Shown: positions 1 to 7,775 of the stretch, piece by piece
Layout: each line of letters starts with the position of its first letter
Numbering within the stretch: position 1 is the stretch's first letter
Origin: Paracoccaceae bacterium
Lineage (GTDB): Bacteria > Pseudomonadota > Alphaproteobacteria > Rhodobacterales > Rhodobacteraceae
Assembly (NCBI GenBank): GCA_015487255.1
Contig: WFQA01000049.1
Coordinates: 1 to 15,361, forward strand
Direction: 5' to 3'
DNA length: 15,361 bases
Program-made: the position numbers and the translations under genes
The notes under the pieces: model-generated
The model's database searches: none
What the model was told of the DNA's origin: nothing
Seen by the model: only the letters and a program-made list of their open reading frames with translations

Positions 1-973
1 CGCCTTGCGGCGGCTTTTCCGCCTGAATATCTCCAAGATCATGAAAGAAATTCTTCATTACCAGTGATACTCCGGCCGGGTTTACCCCGCGTAGGTTGGG
101 TTCAAAAAATGCGCCGCGATAGACCGGCGAGTTTATGATTTCGAAGGACGGGAAATAATCCACAAAATCCAGTTCTCTTGTAATCTGCCCGGTCACCGCA
201 CGCAGAATGGATTTGGAAAGGCTGCTCGCCACCAGCACATGTGCGCCAGAGTTGGTGGCGGTAAGCGGCACGGGAGAAACCGTCAGCAGCACCTTGATTC
301 CTGGGTTTATCTTCCGGATTATTGCAATGGCGCTTCTCAGGCTATCAGCTATGAAGCCAAAATCCTGCGCCATGAACAGATGGTTGGTTTCGTCAAAAAC
401 ACCAGCCACCGTGCCGGGGCACATGGGGTATTCATAGCCGTGCTCGCGGTTGAACCATGATTCGGTCAACCCCAGCGTAAATACAAACAGCCCTGCCCGG
501 CGCACCGCACGGACAAGAGCATCCACGGTGACCTGGCGCATTTGGCGCATCTCGTCCACCGTGGCAAAGCCTTCCGGCTCTATATTGGGGCGAAACGGGT
601 CATAAATCCGCCCGTCTTTTTCCCAATATTCTTCTGGCGGCACCACTGCGCCACTGGCCCAACGCAGCCATTGCAACAGTAGAGACGTTGTATAGATATT
701 CCCGGTTCGGCAGCTAAAAAGGCCATAGTTAAAGCGCCGGGCGTTTTCGGGCGACAACTCGCGTGGTGCTCGTTCGGTTTCCAGCCAGGAAAAACCCCGG
801 TCTTGCAAGGCATGGCCAAAATGCTGGGCAAAGCAGGAGCCAAAAGTGATTGTCGGAGTCTGTGCCGTGATTTCAAATTTTGGCGACCACAACCCGCGAA
901 TATCAAAAAAGCTCTTGTCAGCCACAGCCGTGCGCCAAAATGCCTTTTCGGGCAGGTTACTATATGGATGCAT
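1..973 (-). CDS. GSCFA-domain (SGNH-like) protein, 3' end cut by window edge
   Basis: I translated this frame by hand: 324 complete codons run from an ATG at 973 to base 1 with no stop, so the C-terminus lies outside the window. Residues 44-52 read FGSCFAQHF, the motif that names the GSCFA family (Pfam GSCFA, related to SGNH/GDSL hydrolases). Further family-like blocks are FTLGLTESW (165-173), TVSPVPLTAT (231-240) and VDYFPSFEI (271-279). By analogy with SGNH enzymes Ser46 would be the nucleophile; the substrate is unknown. No signal peptide or membrane segment is seen, so it is probably cytoplasmic. The start lies 11 nt behind the fabG stop; AGGA abuts the ATG, a poor ribosome-binding-site spacing that suggests coupling to fabG. 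Codons such as ATA, CTA and AGA are commoner here than in fabG/fabD, a possible sign of different ancestry. Family call is firm; function is not. Confidence 0.88.
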   Translation of the reverse strand, partial: MHPYSNLPEKAFWRTAVADKSFFDIRGLWSPKFEITAQTPTITFGSCFAQHFGHALQDRGFSWLETERAPRELSPENARRFNYGLFSCRTGNIYTTSLLLQWLRWASGAVVPPEEYWEKDGRIYDPFRPNIEPEGFATVDEMRQMRQVTVDALVRAVRRAGLFVFTLGLTESWFNREHGYEYPMCPGTVAGVFDETNHLFMAQDFGFIADSLRSAIAIIRKINPGIKVLLTVSPVPLTATNSGAHVLVASSLSKSILRAVTGQITRELDFVDYFPSFEIINSPVYRGAFFEPNLRGVNPAGVSLVMKNFFHDLGDIQAEKPPQG

Positions 974-984
974 TCCTAACGCCC

Positions 985-1722
985 TCAAAACATCGCCATG
1001 CCGCCATTGATATGCAGCGTTTGCCCGGTCACATATCCTGCTTCGTCACTCGCCAGATACAGCGCCGCGGCGGCGATTTCATCCGATGTTCCCATCCGCC
1101 CCATCGGCACGCCGGCAAGCAGGGCAGATTTTTGATCATCGGTCAGCACATCAGTCATCGCGGTGGTGATAAACCCCGGCGCAATCGCGTTTACGGTTAT
1201 CCCGCGCGAGGCCACCTCTTGCGCCACCGATTTGCCCATGCCGATCACCCCGGCCTTGGAGGCGGCATAATTGGCCTGGCCGGGGTTGCCGGTCACGCCA
1301 ACAATGGAAGAAATATTGATGATCCGCCCCCCGCGTGCCTTCATCATCGGCCGCATCACCGCGCGCATCAGCATCATGGTCGAGGTCAGGTTGATCTCCA
1401 GCACCTGGTCCCACTCCTCGTCCTTGAGGCGCATAAACAGGTTGTCCTTGGTCACCCCGGCATTATTCACCAGAATATCCAAGCCCCCCATGGCCTCGAT
1501 CGCGGCTTTGGACAGGGCTTTTACCGCCTCGCGGTCGCCAAGGTTGCACGGCACCACATGGGCGCGTTCGCCAAGCTCGACGGCAAGCGCATCAAGCGGG
1601 TCTACCCGCGTGCCCGAAAGCGCCACCGACGCCCCCGCGCGGTGCAAAGCCCTGGCGATCGCCCCGCCAATACCACCCGAAGCGCCAGTTACCAGCGCCG
1701 TTTTCCCGGTCAGATCAAACAT
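985..1722 (-). CDS. fabG: 3-oxoacyl-[ACP] reductase FabG
   Basis: Encodes 245 residues, the normal FabG length. It catalyses NADPH-dependent reduction of 3-ketoacyl-ACP to 3-hydroxyacyl-ACP in the cytoplasmic type II fatty-acid synthesis cycle. The classical SDR landmarks are all present: cofactor loop TGASGGIG (12-19), NNAG (86-89), Asn111, Ser139, Tyr152 and Lys156 (the N-S-Y-K tetrad), and the PG turn followed by T-TAM (177-184 region). The C-terminus ends GGMAMF, as in typical FabG proteins. The ATG at 1722 is preceded by AAGGA at 7 nt. It lies 56 bp downstream of fabD on the same strand and 11 nt upstream of the GSCFA gene, consistent with one transcript. SDR proteins are easily mis-assigned, but the fabD neighbour and the complete FabG signature make this specific. 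Confidence 0.96.
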   Translation of the reverse strand: MFDLTGKTALVTGASGGIGGAIARALHRAGASVALSGTRVDPLDALAVELGERAHVVPCNLGDREAVKALSKAAIEAMGGLDILVNNAGVTKDNLFMRLKDEEWDQVLEINLTSTMMLMRAVMRPMMKARGGRIINISSIVGVTGNPGQANYAASKAGVIGMGKSVAQEVASRGITVNAIAPGFITTAMTDVLTDDQKSALLAGVPMGRMGTSDEIAAAALYLASDEAGYVTGQTLHINGGMAMF

Positions 1723-1741
1723 TATATTTCCTTATCCGTAA

Positions 1742-1759
1742 GGTGGGTTTCTGCCCACC
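1742..1759. repeat. Hairpin between fabD and fabG
   Basis: Perfect 6-bp inverted repeat GGTGGG (1742-1747) and CCCACC (1754-1759) with a 6-nt loop. It sits between the fabD stop and the fabG ribosome-binding site. No T-run follows on the minus strand, so it is more likely an mRNA processing or stability element than a terminator. Confidence 0.5.
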
Positions 1760-1778
1760 AATCATTCAAATCACAAAT

Positions 1779-2711
1779 TCACCCAGCCAAAAACTTGGCC
1801 AAGCTATCCGGATCCCCCACATTTTTCACCGCAATGCTGCGATCAATTCGCCGTACCATGCCTGAAAGCGCCTTGCCAGCCCCGACCTCGATCATCTCGT
1901 CCACCCCGTGCTCAGCCATAAACAGCACCGATTCCCGCCAGCGCACAGAGCCGGTCACCTGATCGACCAGCAAATTGCGGATCATCATCGGGCTGCTCAC
2001 CGCCGCCGCACTCACATTGGCCACCAGCGGCACTTTGGGTTTCACGATCTCCACCTTGGTGAGCGCATCTGCCATGGCTTCGGCTGCGGGCTGCATCAGG
2101 CTGCAGTGGAAAGGCGCGCTCACCGGCAGCATCACCGCCCGCTTGGCTCCGGCCTCTTTAGCCAGCACTGCCGCGCGCTCGACCGCCGCCTTATGGCCCG
2201 AGATCACAACCTGCCCCGGATCATTATCGTTGGCTGCCGCGCAAACTTCACCCTGTGCCGCCGCTTCAGCCACCTGTTGCACCGCGGCAAAGTCCAGCCC
2301 CAGAATTGCTGCCATGGCCCCAACCCCAACCGGGGTCGCGGCCTGCATCGCCTTGCCGCGAATGCGCAGCAAGCGCGCGGTATCTGCCAATGTGAGCCCC
2401 CCCGCGGCGCAAAGCGCAGAATATTCGCCCAGTGAATGCCCGGCAACATAGGCGGCATCTTCCACCTTCACGCCCTCGGCATTCAGCGCCGCCATTGCCG
2501 CCAAGGATGTTGCCATCAAGGCCGGTTGCGCGTTTTCCGTCAGGGTCAGCGCTTCGATGTCCCCCTCCCAAATCAGGGTCGAGAGCTTCTCGCCCAGCGC
2601 CTCGTTCACTTCGTCAAAAACTGCCATTGCCGCCGGATAAGCCTCGGCCATCGCCTTGCCCATGCCAATGGATTGCGCGCCCTGTCCAGGAAAAATAAAT
2701 GCTTTTGTCAT
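1779..2711 (-). CDS. fabD: Malonyl-CoA:ACP transacylase FabD
   Basis: Encodes 310 residues, the usual FabD size. It transfers malonyl from CoA to the phosphopantetheine of acyl carrier protein, loading the extender unit for fatty-acid elongation. Visible motifs are the N-terminal FPGQGAQ (7-13), Gln62 in ENAQPAL, the nucleophile motif GHSLGEY with Ser93 (91-97), Arg118 in RIRGKAM for the malonyl carboxylate, and His202 in SAPFHC; these match E. coli Ser92, Arg117 and His201. The ATG at 2711 has GAGG 7 nt upstream. It is the first visible gene of a minus-strand fabD-fabG-GSCFA run; a promoter should lie in the A+T-rich stretch 2735-2800, though I could not fix -35/-10 boxes. Nothing is missing or truncated. 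Confidence 0.97.
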   Translation of the reverse strand: MTKAFIFPGQGAQSIGMGKAMAEAYPAAMAVFDEVNEALGEKLSTLIWEGDIEALTLTENAQPALMATSLAAMAALNAEGVKVEDAAYVAGHSLGEYSALCAAGGLTLADTARLLRIRGKAMQAATPVGVGAMAAILGLDFAAVQQVAEAAAQGEVCAAANDNDPGQVVISGHKAAVERAAVLAKEAGAKRAVMLPVSAPFHCSLMQPAAEAMADALTKVEIVKPKVPLVANVSAAAVSSPMMIRNLLVDQVTGSVRWRESVLFMAEHGVDEMIEVGAGKALSGMVRRIDRSIAVKNVGDPDSLAKFLAG

Positions 2712-2802
2712 GTTTGCCTCGCTATTGGTCTGTTCACCTATACCTGTGCGGGATAATAATTTACAGACACCAATTCAGCACTTTTCAGTTTTTGTTTTCG
2801 AG

Positions 2803-2813
2803 TTGCCTGGCAA
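2803..2813. promoter_or_regulatory. Possible operator palindrome upstream of fabD
   Basis: TTGCC-T-GGCAA is an 11-bp perfect odd palindrome about 92 bp upstream of the fabD ATG, at the edge of the A+T-rich stretch most likely to hold the fabD promoter. Its position and symmetry suit a dimeric repressor, but I recognise no specific regulator, and short palindromes arise by chance. Confidence 0.25.
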
Positions 2814-2822
2814 TAGATGCGG

Positions 2823-2834
2823 CCCCTTCAGGGG
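2823..2834. repeat. Short hairpin CCCC-TTCA-GGGG
   Basis: First of the hairpin series in the fabD/RND gap: CCCC (2823-2826) and GGGG (2831-2834), extendable by the inner T-A pair. A CGCG-CGTG-CGCG self-complementary stretch follows directly at 2839-2850. Confidence 0.4.
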
Positions 2835-2851
2835 GGAGCGCGCGTGCGCGA

Positions 2852-2868
2852 GGGGGCGGAACGCCCCC
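2852..2868. repeat. Perfect 7-bp hairpin with GAA loop
   Basis: GGGGGCG (2852-2858) pairs with CGCCCCC (2862-2868) around a GAA triloop (2859-2861). GNA triloops are known to form unusually stable DNA mini-hairpins. Confidence 0.6.
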
Positions 2869-2872
2869 ACTT

Positions 2873-2889
2873 GCCGAGCGAAGCGAGGC
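2873..2889. repeat. GC-GAA-GC mini-hairpin with tandem G-A mismatches
   Basis: GCC (2873-2875) pairs with GGC (2887-2889). Inside it GA faces GA (2876-2877 with 2885-2886), which allows tandem sheared G-A pairs, and the core is GC-GAA-GC (2878-2884). The 11-mer GAGCGAAGCGA recurs at 11592-11602 with the same architecture. Confidence 0.5.
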
Positions 2890-2911
2890 CAGGCCCGGGC
2901 GGGAGGCGACT

Positions 2912-2926
2912 TTTTGCGTAGCAAAA
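2912..2926. repeat. 6-bp hairpin with GTA loop
   Basis: TTTTGC (2912-2917) pairs with GCAAAA (2921-2926) around a GTA triloop, giving a GC-GTA-GC core of the stable GNA type. Confidence 0.55.
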
Positions 2927-3087
2927 CGGCGTCCGAGCGGCGGGAAAGCACCGGTTGGGGCTGGCACAATGGTATTGTCTGTAGCCAACCGCCTGCCTCA
3001 GCTCAGAGTGCCTTTGCTTCGGGGAGGGTTTCTGCCGTTGCATTTGTGATCAGGATACCGCTCACCCCCCCGCTCAGCAAAGGCACG

Positions 3088-3108
3088 GTTTTTGGCAAAG
3101 CCAAAAAC
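3088..3108. repeat. Perfect 9-bp hairpin with AAA loop
   Basis: GTTTTTGGC (3088-3096) and GCCAAAAAC (3100-3108) are perfectly complementary with a 3-nt AAA loop. This is the longest uninterrupted stem of the cluster. It lies 132 bp beyond the permease stop codon on the minus strand, but no T-tract follows the stem on either strand, so a classical terminator role is doubtful. The GC-AAA-GC core also occurs in the purF upstream palindrome. Confidence 0.6.
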
Positions 3109-3128
3109 ACGGCTGGCCGGCGGCGGTG

Positions 3129-3146
3129 GCCGAGCTTACGCTCGGC
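3129..3146. repeat. Perfect 7-bp hairpin with TTAC loop
   Basis: GCCGAGC (3129-3135) pairs with GCTCGGC (3140-3146) across a TTAC loop. It is the last of the clear stems in this gap, 95 bp beyond the permease stop codon. Confidence 0.55.
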
Positions 3147-3240
3147 GGCCCTGTATCTGGCGTTTGGGTTTGGGTTGCAAATAGTGCAAAACTGGTAATG
3201 CCGGTTCAAACCAAATGCGCCAAATTATCAACAAGGCCGG

Positions 3241-6200
3241 TTATGGTTTTGCCTCTTTGGCTGAAGCCACGCCTTCCATACCCCAGATCACATCAACTGC
3301 CTTGGTTTTGCGGGCGGCTTTGCGTAACCGGCGGTCTTGAGCCACTTGGCCGCGCCGACGGAGCAATGCGGTAAGTCCCCCAAGCGTGCCATACGTCCCG
3401 CGTGAGATCCAGACCGGCAGCGAGAGCATGGCCGGAGTGATAACCAGCGTCAGCACCGTGGCAATTCCGAGGCCAAATACCACCGCAGTGGCCAGTTGCT
3501 TCCACCACAGTGCGGTTGGGGCATCAACGGTATAGCCGCCATTGATGAAATCAAGCGACAGGCCAAACATCATCGGGGCCAGGCCGGCCATGGTGGTGAT
3601 GGTGGTCAGCAGCACCGGGCGGATACGGGCTTCAGCCGTGCGCACGATCGCCTCCAGCCTTGGCAGGTATTTGGAGTATTCCGCATAGGTATCGATCAAC
3701 ACAATATTGTTGTTGACCACAATCCCCGCCAGTGCCACCACCCCGGTGCCGGTCATGATGAAGCTGAACGCCTGACCCATCACCAGCATGCCGATCAGCA
3801 CCCCGGTGGTGGAAAGCACCACCGCCAGCAGCACCAGCACCGAGTTGTAAAACGAGTTGAACTGCGCCAGCAGAATAACAAACATCAAGCCAAGCGCGCC
3901 CAGAAAGGCCGAGCCAAGGAAAGCCTGGGTTTCGGCCTGTTCTTCGGTATCACCGGTAAATATCCAGGATATACCCTCTGGAATCTCCGCCTCGTTTTCC
4001 AGCCATTCGGTCAGCCTGGCGGTTTCATCATTGGCATTCACCCCTTCAGCCACACCGGCCAGCACCCGGAAATAGCGCTGCTTGTCCACCCGGTCTATCT
4101 GGCCAAGCTGCGGCACCGGAGTGCGGGTGACAAAATTGGAGAGCGGCACCAGCGCCTGCTGGGTGCGCACACGCAAAGTATCAAGCGTGCTCAGCAGCCG
4201 GTCTTTTTCCGGGAAGCGCACGCGGATATCGATCTCATCATCGGCATTATCGGTGCGCATGGTGCCGATTGTCAGGCCACGGGTAACAAGCTGCACCATG
4301 CCGCCTATTGAGGCCACATCGGTGCCAAAGCGCCCGGCTTCTTCCACATCCACATCCAATTGCCAGTCGATGCCGGGCAGCGGCTGGGTATCTTCCACAT
4401 CGACCAGCTCGGGCTGGGAGGCGAAATAACTGCGAATATAAGTGGTGGTTGCGACCAGTTCCTCCCAGTTATCCCCCGATATTTGCAGGTTGATCGCCTT
4501 GGCCGCTGCCGGCCCCATGCTTTGCTCGACGATCTGGGCACGAATGCCGGGGATTTCCGCCAGCCGGGCGTTCAACTCGGCAATGATCAGCTTGCCCTTG
4601 CGGCGCTGATCCCACGGGGCCAGCTCGATCTGGATCTCGCCGATGGTGTCGATCGGCTTGACCGCGCCGCCGGTATTGGTGTTCAGCCCGCCAGAACCGG
4701 CAAAAGCAAACACATATTCAACCCCGGGAACAGAGGTAATGGCCGCCTCGGCCTCCCGCACAAGCCGGTCTTGCTCGATGATCGAAAGATTGCCCCGCGC
4801 CTGCACATAGGCCACGGCGCGCTCCGGCTCGGTTTCCACAAAAAACTCAAAGCCCTTGTTATTCGCGCCAAAAACGGTAAACACCGAAAAAACAAATACC
4901 GCCACAACCCCGATGGAGACCAGCGGCATCAGCGGGTTGCCCGAGATGAAGCCAATGAAGTGGCCAAACCATGTGCGTTTATAGCCCGCCTTGGCCACTT
5001 TTTCACGCTTGGGCCGCTTCAGGCTACCCATGAAAACCGCAATCATCATAGCCCCGACCGAAAAGCCGATACCGCCGGGCAGCACCGCGCCACGCAGAGC
5101 AAATATCACCGACTGGTAGGTCAAAACCAAGGCCCCAAGCAGCAGGGCAAGGCGGATAAACACATTGAAATGGCTGCGCAAGAAGCCCGATATCCGGTCC
5201 ATGGTTTTGGACATGCGGCCAACCACGCCCCCCACCACCGGCAGGTAGACCAGCGCCACCAGGAGCGAGGCGGAAAGCACGATAATGATGGTCACCGGCA
5301 ATTTCGCCATGAACTGCCCCGCCACCCCGGGCCAGAACAGAAACGGCAAAAACGCACAAAGCGTGGTGCCGGTGGAGGAGATGATCGGCCAGAACATGCG
5401 CTTGGCGGCCATGCCATAAGCCCGCATCGGCCCAACCCCTTGCTTGATGCGTTTATCGGCATATTCCACCACCACGATCGCCCCATCCACCAGCATGCCC
5501 ACGGCCAGTATCAGCCCAAACATCACAATGTTTGAAATCGCGATGCCAAGCACCGAAAGCATGGCAAAGGTCAGCAAAAACGAGGTCGGGATGGCAAAGC
5601 CAACCAGAATGGACGAGCGCACCCCAAGCGCGGCCAATACCACGATCATCACCAGCGCAATCGCAGTCAGCACCGAAGCCAGCAACTGGTTGACCATGTT
5701 ATTGACCTGAATGGAATTATCGAGGCTGAAATTCACTTCCACCGCCCGCCGCAGATCCTCGGGCCATTTTGCCAGCTCGGCCTCGATGGTTTCGCGCACC
5801 AGCGCCACGGTGTCGATCACATTATAACCCTTGCGCTTGACCACCTGCAGCGCCACCGTATCCTCGCCGTTAAAGCGGGCAGTGCCGCGCCTATCCTCAA
5901 AGGTCAGGCGAATGTCGGCTATATCGCCCAGGGTGACAACCCGGTCTCCGTTGCGCTTGATCGGCAGCGAATAGACATCCTGCACCTGATTGAAGGCTGA
6001 CGGGATTTTGATGGCGTAAGAGCCGGTGCCGATCTCGATTTCCCCCGCTGCGATCAGCCGGTTGTTGTTGTTTACCGCATTTATCAGCTCATTGGCGGTC
6101 ACGTTATAGGCTTCCAGCTTCAGCGGGTCGATCAGCACTTCCATCATTTCATCGCGCTGCCCGGCAATGCCAACCTCAAGAACAGGGGGCAGCCCCTCCA

Positions 6201-6690
6201 GTGCGGATTGCAGATCCTTGGCCACCCGCAACAGCGTGCGCTCGGGCACCGCGCCGGAAAGCGCCAGAATAATTACCGGGAATTCCGAAAAGTTGATCTC
6301 GTTGATCGAAGTGCTGGCAATGCCGTCGGGCATGTTGCTTTCGGCGTCACTAAGCTGTGCACGAACATCGGCCATCGTGGCGGATTTATCCCAGCCGAAC
6401 TCGAACTCAAGCGCGATGCCGCCAAACCCCTCGGCGGCGGTGGCCGACATTTTCTGCAGGCCGGAAACCTCGCTCATCGCGGTTTCCAGCGGTTTGACCA
6501 GCAAACGCTCGGCATCTTCGGCAGAAATACCGGGGTAAACCACGGTGACAAACAGTGCCGGAATATCGATATCCGGCGCGCCTTCCTTGGGCAGGGTGGT
6601 ATAGGAATAGGCGCCTGCGATGATCGAAAGAATGATAAAGGCCAGAATCATCCGCGCCCGGCCAAGCGCCCAGTCAACGATACCGGTCAT
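3241..6690 (-). CDS. RND-type efflux permease, inner-membrane subunit (14 predicted helices)
   Basis: A 1149-residue AcrB/HAE1-like resistance-nodulation-division pump that should expel substrates by proton antiport together with the upstream adaptor and an outer-membrane channel not in this window. I see TM1 at 12-30, a porter domain with VTVVYPG and the ETAMSEV segment (48-75), TM2-TM6 at about 332-488, a second periplasmic half (about 608-925) and TM8-TM12 at about 926-1090. Two further hydrophobic stretches, about 510-531 and 538-556, lie between TM6 and TM7, giving 14 helices instead of 12. TM4 reads GMLVDGAIVVVE (398-409): Asp402 is kept, but the second relay aspartate is Gly403, and the AcrB Lys940 position in TM10 is Asn993 (GIVVNNN). 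The C-terminal tail is basic (about 1097-1130). The ATG overlaps the adaptor stop by 4 nt. Substrate is not predictable. Confidence 0.93.
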   Translation of the reverse strand: MTGIVDWALGRARMILAFIILSIIAGAYSYTTLPKEGAPDIDIPALFVTVVYPGISAEDAERLLVKPLETAMSEVSGLQKMSATAAEGFGGIALEFEFGWDKSATMADVRAQLSDAESNMPDGIASTSINEINFSEFPVIILALSGAVPERTLLRVAKDLQSALEGLPPVLEVGIAGQRDEMMEVLIDPLKLEAYNVTANELINAVNNNNRLIAAGEIEIGTGSYAIKIPSAFNQVQDVYSLPIKRNGDRVVTLGDIADIRLTFEDRRGTARFNGEDTVALQVVKRKGYNVIDTVALVRETIEAELAKWPEDLRRAVEVNFSLDNSIQVNNMVNQLLASVLTAIALVMIVVLAALGVRSSILVGFAIPTSFLLTFAMLSVLGIAISNIVMFGLILAVGMLVDGAIVVVEYADKRIKQGVGPMRAYGMAAKRMFWPIISSTGTTLCAFLPFLFWPGVAGQFMAKLPVTIIIVLSASLLVALVYLPVVGGVVGRMSKTMDRISGFLRSHFNVFIRLALLLGALVLTYQSVIFALRGAVLPGGIGFSVGAMMIAVFMGSLKRPKREKVAKAGYKRTWFGHFIGFISGNPLMPLVSIGVVAVFVFSVFTVFGANNKGFEFFVETEPERAVAYVQARGNLSIIEQDRLVREAEAAITSVPGVEYVFAFAGSGGLNTNTGGAVKPIDTIGEIQIELAPWDQRRKGKLIIAELNARLAEIPGIRAQIVEQSMGPAAAKAINLQISGDNWEELVATTTYIRSYFASQPELVDVEDTQPLPGIDWQLDVDVEEAGRFGTDVASIGGMVQLVTRGLTIGTMRTDNADDEIDIRVRFPEKDRLLSTLDTLRVRTQQALVPLSNFVTRTPVPQLGQIDRVDKQRYFRVLAGVAEGVNANDETARLTEWLENEAEIPEGISWIFTGDTEEQAETQAFLGSAFLGALGLMFVILLAQFNSFYNSVLVLLAVVLSTTGVLIGMLVMGQAFSFIMTGTGVVALAGIVVNNNIVLIDTYAEYSKYLPRLEAIVRTAEARIRPVLLTTITTMAGLAPMMFGLSLDFINGGYTVDAPTALWWKQLATAVVFGLGIATVLTLVITPAMLSLPVWISRGTYGTLGGLTALLRRRGQVAQDRRLRKAARKTKAVDVIWGMEGVASAKEAKP

Positions 6691-7775
6691 CGGTCAGCGC
6701 CCTGTCTGGTCACGTTTATCGCCCGCCCGTCTGTCACATATTCCTGCCCGGTGATAATCACATCCACCTCCGCCGGCAGGCCGGAAAGCCAAAACCCGTC
6801 GGGGGAATCGCGCACGATCTTGACCGGCACAAAGCGTGCCACGTTATTGTCATCTATCCGCACCCCAAGCGTGCCCTCGTCATTCAGGGTCAGCACATGC
6901 TGGGGCAGCAGATGGGCCTTTTCACCCGCGTAAGCAATGGCGATATCAACGGATTGCCCGTCCAGAATGCTCAGATCGGCATTATCAACCGAGACTTCGA
7001 GGCGAAAGGTGCGGGTCAGCGGGTCCGCCGAGCGGGCAACGAAACTGACCAGGCCAACAACCTCCCGCCCCGAGATCAGCCGGGCACCGGCCGGTTGCCC
7101 AACAGAAATATTGACCACATCAATCTCGGGCACATAGCCAACCAGTTTGATACTGTCGAGCGCCAGCACCGTGGCACAGGGGCTGCCGGGCTGCATCAAC
7201 GAGCCGATCTCGGCACTGTCGCTTTCCAGCACCCCGGCAAAGGGCGCGCGGATCCTGAGTTGGTCCAGGGTGCGTTCAACACTCAGCACCCGCGCGCGGG
7301 CACTTTCCAGCGCGGCCGAGGCGGAAATCGCACTGTTTTCCGCGCCAAAGCCGCTTTCGGCCAGCCGCGCGGCAACGTTGTTATTGGCTTCGGCATTGGC
7401 AAGCTGGGCCTTGGCTTCAGCGAGCTGGGCCTCCAGCACGCCCGGGTCCAGTTCACAAAGCACCTGATCCCGGATCACCGCGCTGCCGCTGGGTATAGGT
7501 TGGGAAATAACCCTTCCCGAGGTCTCGGCCCGCATCTCGATGCGCCGCGCCGCCTCTGTGGTGCCGCGCAGCACGATGCCGGATTGCACCTCGCGCGCCA
7601 CGCTATACATGGTCACAACCGGCACCGGCCCGCGGGCATCAATAATGCTTTCTGCCGGGGTGCTTTCAGAGGGAGCTTCGACCCCGGCAAAGGCCAATAT
7701 CGCCTCGCGCTGCATCACCATGGCATAGATAAAGGCGGTCACCATGAGGGCAATCAGAATATGGATGATCTTCAT
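6687..7775 (-). CDS. RND efflux periplasmic adaptor (membrane fusion protein)
   Basis: A 362-residue HlyD/AcrA-type adaptor that bridges the permease to an outer-membrane channel. Residues 3-21 form a single N-terminal membrane anchor; there is no lipobox. The order is typical: half lipoyl motif (about 82-110), an Ala/Glu-rich coiled-coil hairpin (about 112-173), the second lipoyl half starting IRAPFAGVL (about 175-207), then beta-barrel and membrane-proximal domains. I prefer the ATG at 7775 (MKIIHILIAL) because GGAG lies 9 nt upstream; the frame also opens at an ATG at 7805, which has no well-spaced ribosome-binding site. The stop shares ATGA with the permease start (6687-6690), so the two are translationally coupled. 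It is divergent from the yfgM-like gene across about 190 bp. No TolC-like channel gene accompanies the pair here. Confidence 0.93.
   Translation of the reverse strand: MKIIHILIALMVTAFIYAMVMQREAILAFAGVEAPSESTPAESIIDARGPVPVVTMYSVAREVQSGIVLRGTTEAARRIEMRAETSGRVISQPIPSGSAVIRDQVLCELDPGVLEAQLAEAKAQLANAEANNNVAARLAESGFGAENSAISASAALESARARVLSVERTLDQLRIRAPFAGVLESDSAEIGSLMQPGSPCATVLALDSIKLVGYVPEIDVVNISVGQPAGARLISGREVVGLVSFVARSADPLTRTFRLEVSVDNADLSILDGQSVDIAIAYAGEKAHLLPQHVLTLNDEGTLGVRIDDNNVARFVPVKIVRDSPDGFWLSGLPAEVDVIITGQEYVTDGRAINVTRQGADR

Larger units (their letters stand above)
2712..3240. other. 529-bp intergenic region without a credible gene, rich in hairpins
   Basis: Lies between fabD (5' end) and the RND permease gene (3' end), both on the minus strand. 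The open frames here translate into low-complexity Pro/Arg/Ala-rich sequence with no family resemblance, and they overlap on both strands, so I call no gene. Bases 2712-2800 are A+T-rich and probably hold the fabD promoter and leader. From 2823 to 3146 there is a series of short perfect inverted repeats (listed separately) separated by G+C-rich DNA. I see no transposase, no terminal repeats and no T-tract typical of an intrinsic terminator for the permease gene. Confidence 0.7.

Noticed and set aside
580..906. 108-codon minus-strand frame at the left end
   Set aside because: Out of frame with the GSCFA protein that occupies the same strand from 973 to the window edge.
880..1962. Long plus-strand open frame across fabG and the GSCFA start
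   Set aside because: Antisense to fabG and the fabD end; the translation is His/Arg-rich with no family resemblance, while the minus-strand frames carry complete FabG and GSCFA motifs.
2831..2950. Insertion-sequence remnant
   Set aside because: No transposase-like frame, no terminal inverted repeats and no target duplication; only local hairpins.
3088..3108. Intrinsic terminator of the RND permease gene
   Set aside because: The stem is perfect, but no T-tract follows it on the minus strand and it lies 132 bp beyond the stop codon.
2656..3198. 180-codon plus-strand frame in the fabD/RND gap
   Set aside because: Starts inside fabD antisense, crosses all the hairpins, and reads as Arg/Pro/Ala-rich sequence with a PLTPPLSKG string of the kind produced by translated repeats.
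3496..5535. Long plus-strand frames opposite the RND permease gene
   Set aside because: They mirror the G+C-rich third positions of the permease; products are His/Gln/Arg-rich low-complexity sequence and the sense frame is a full-length RND protein.
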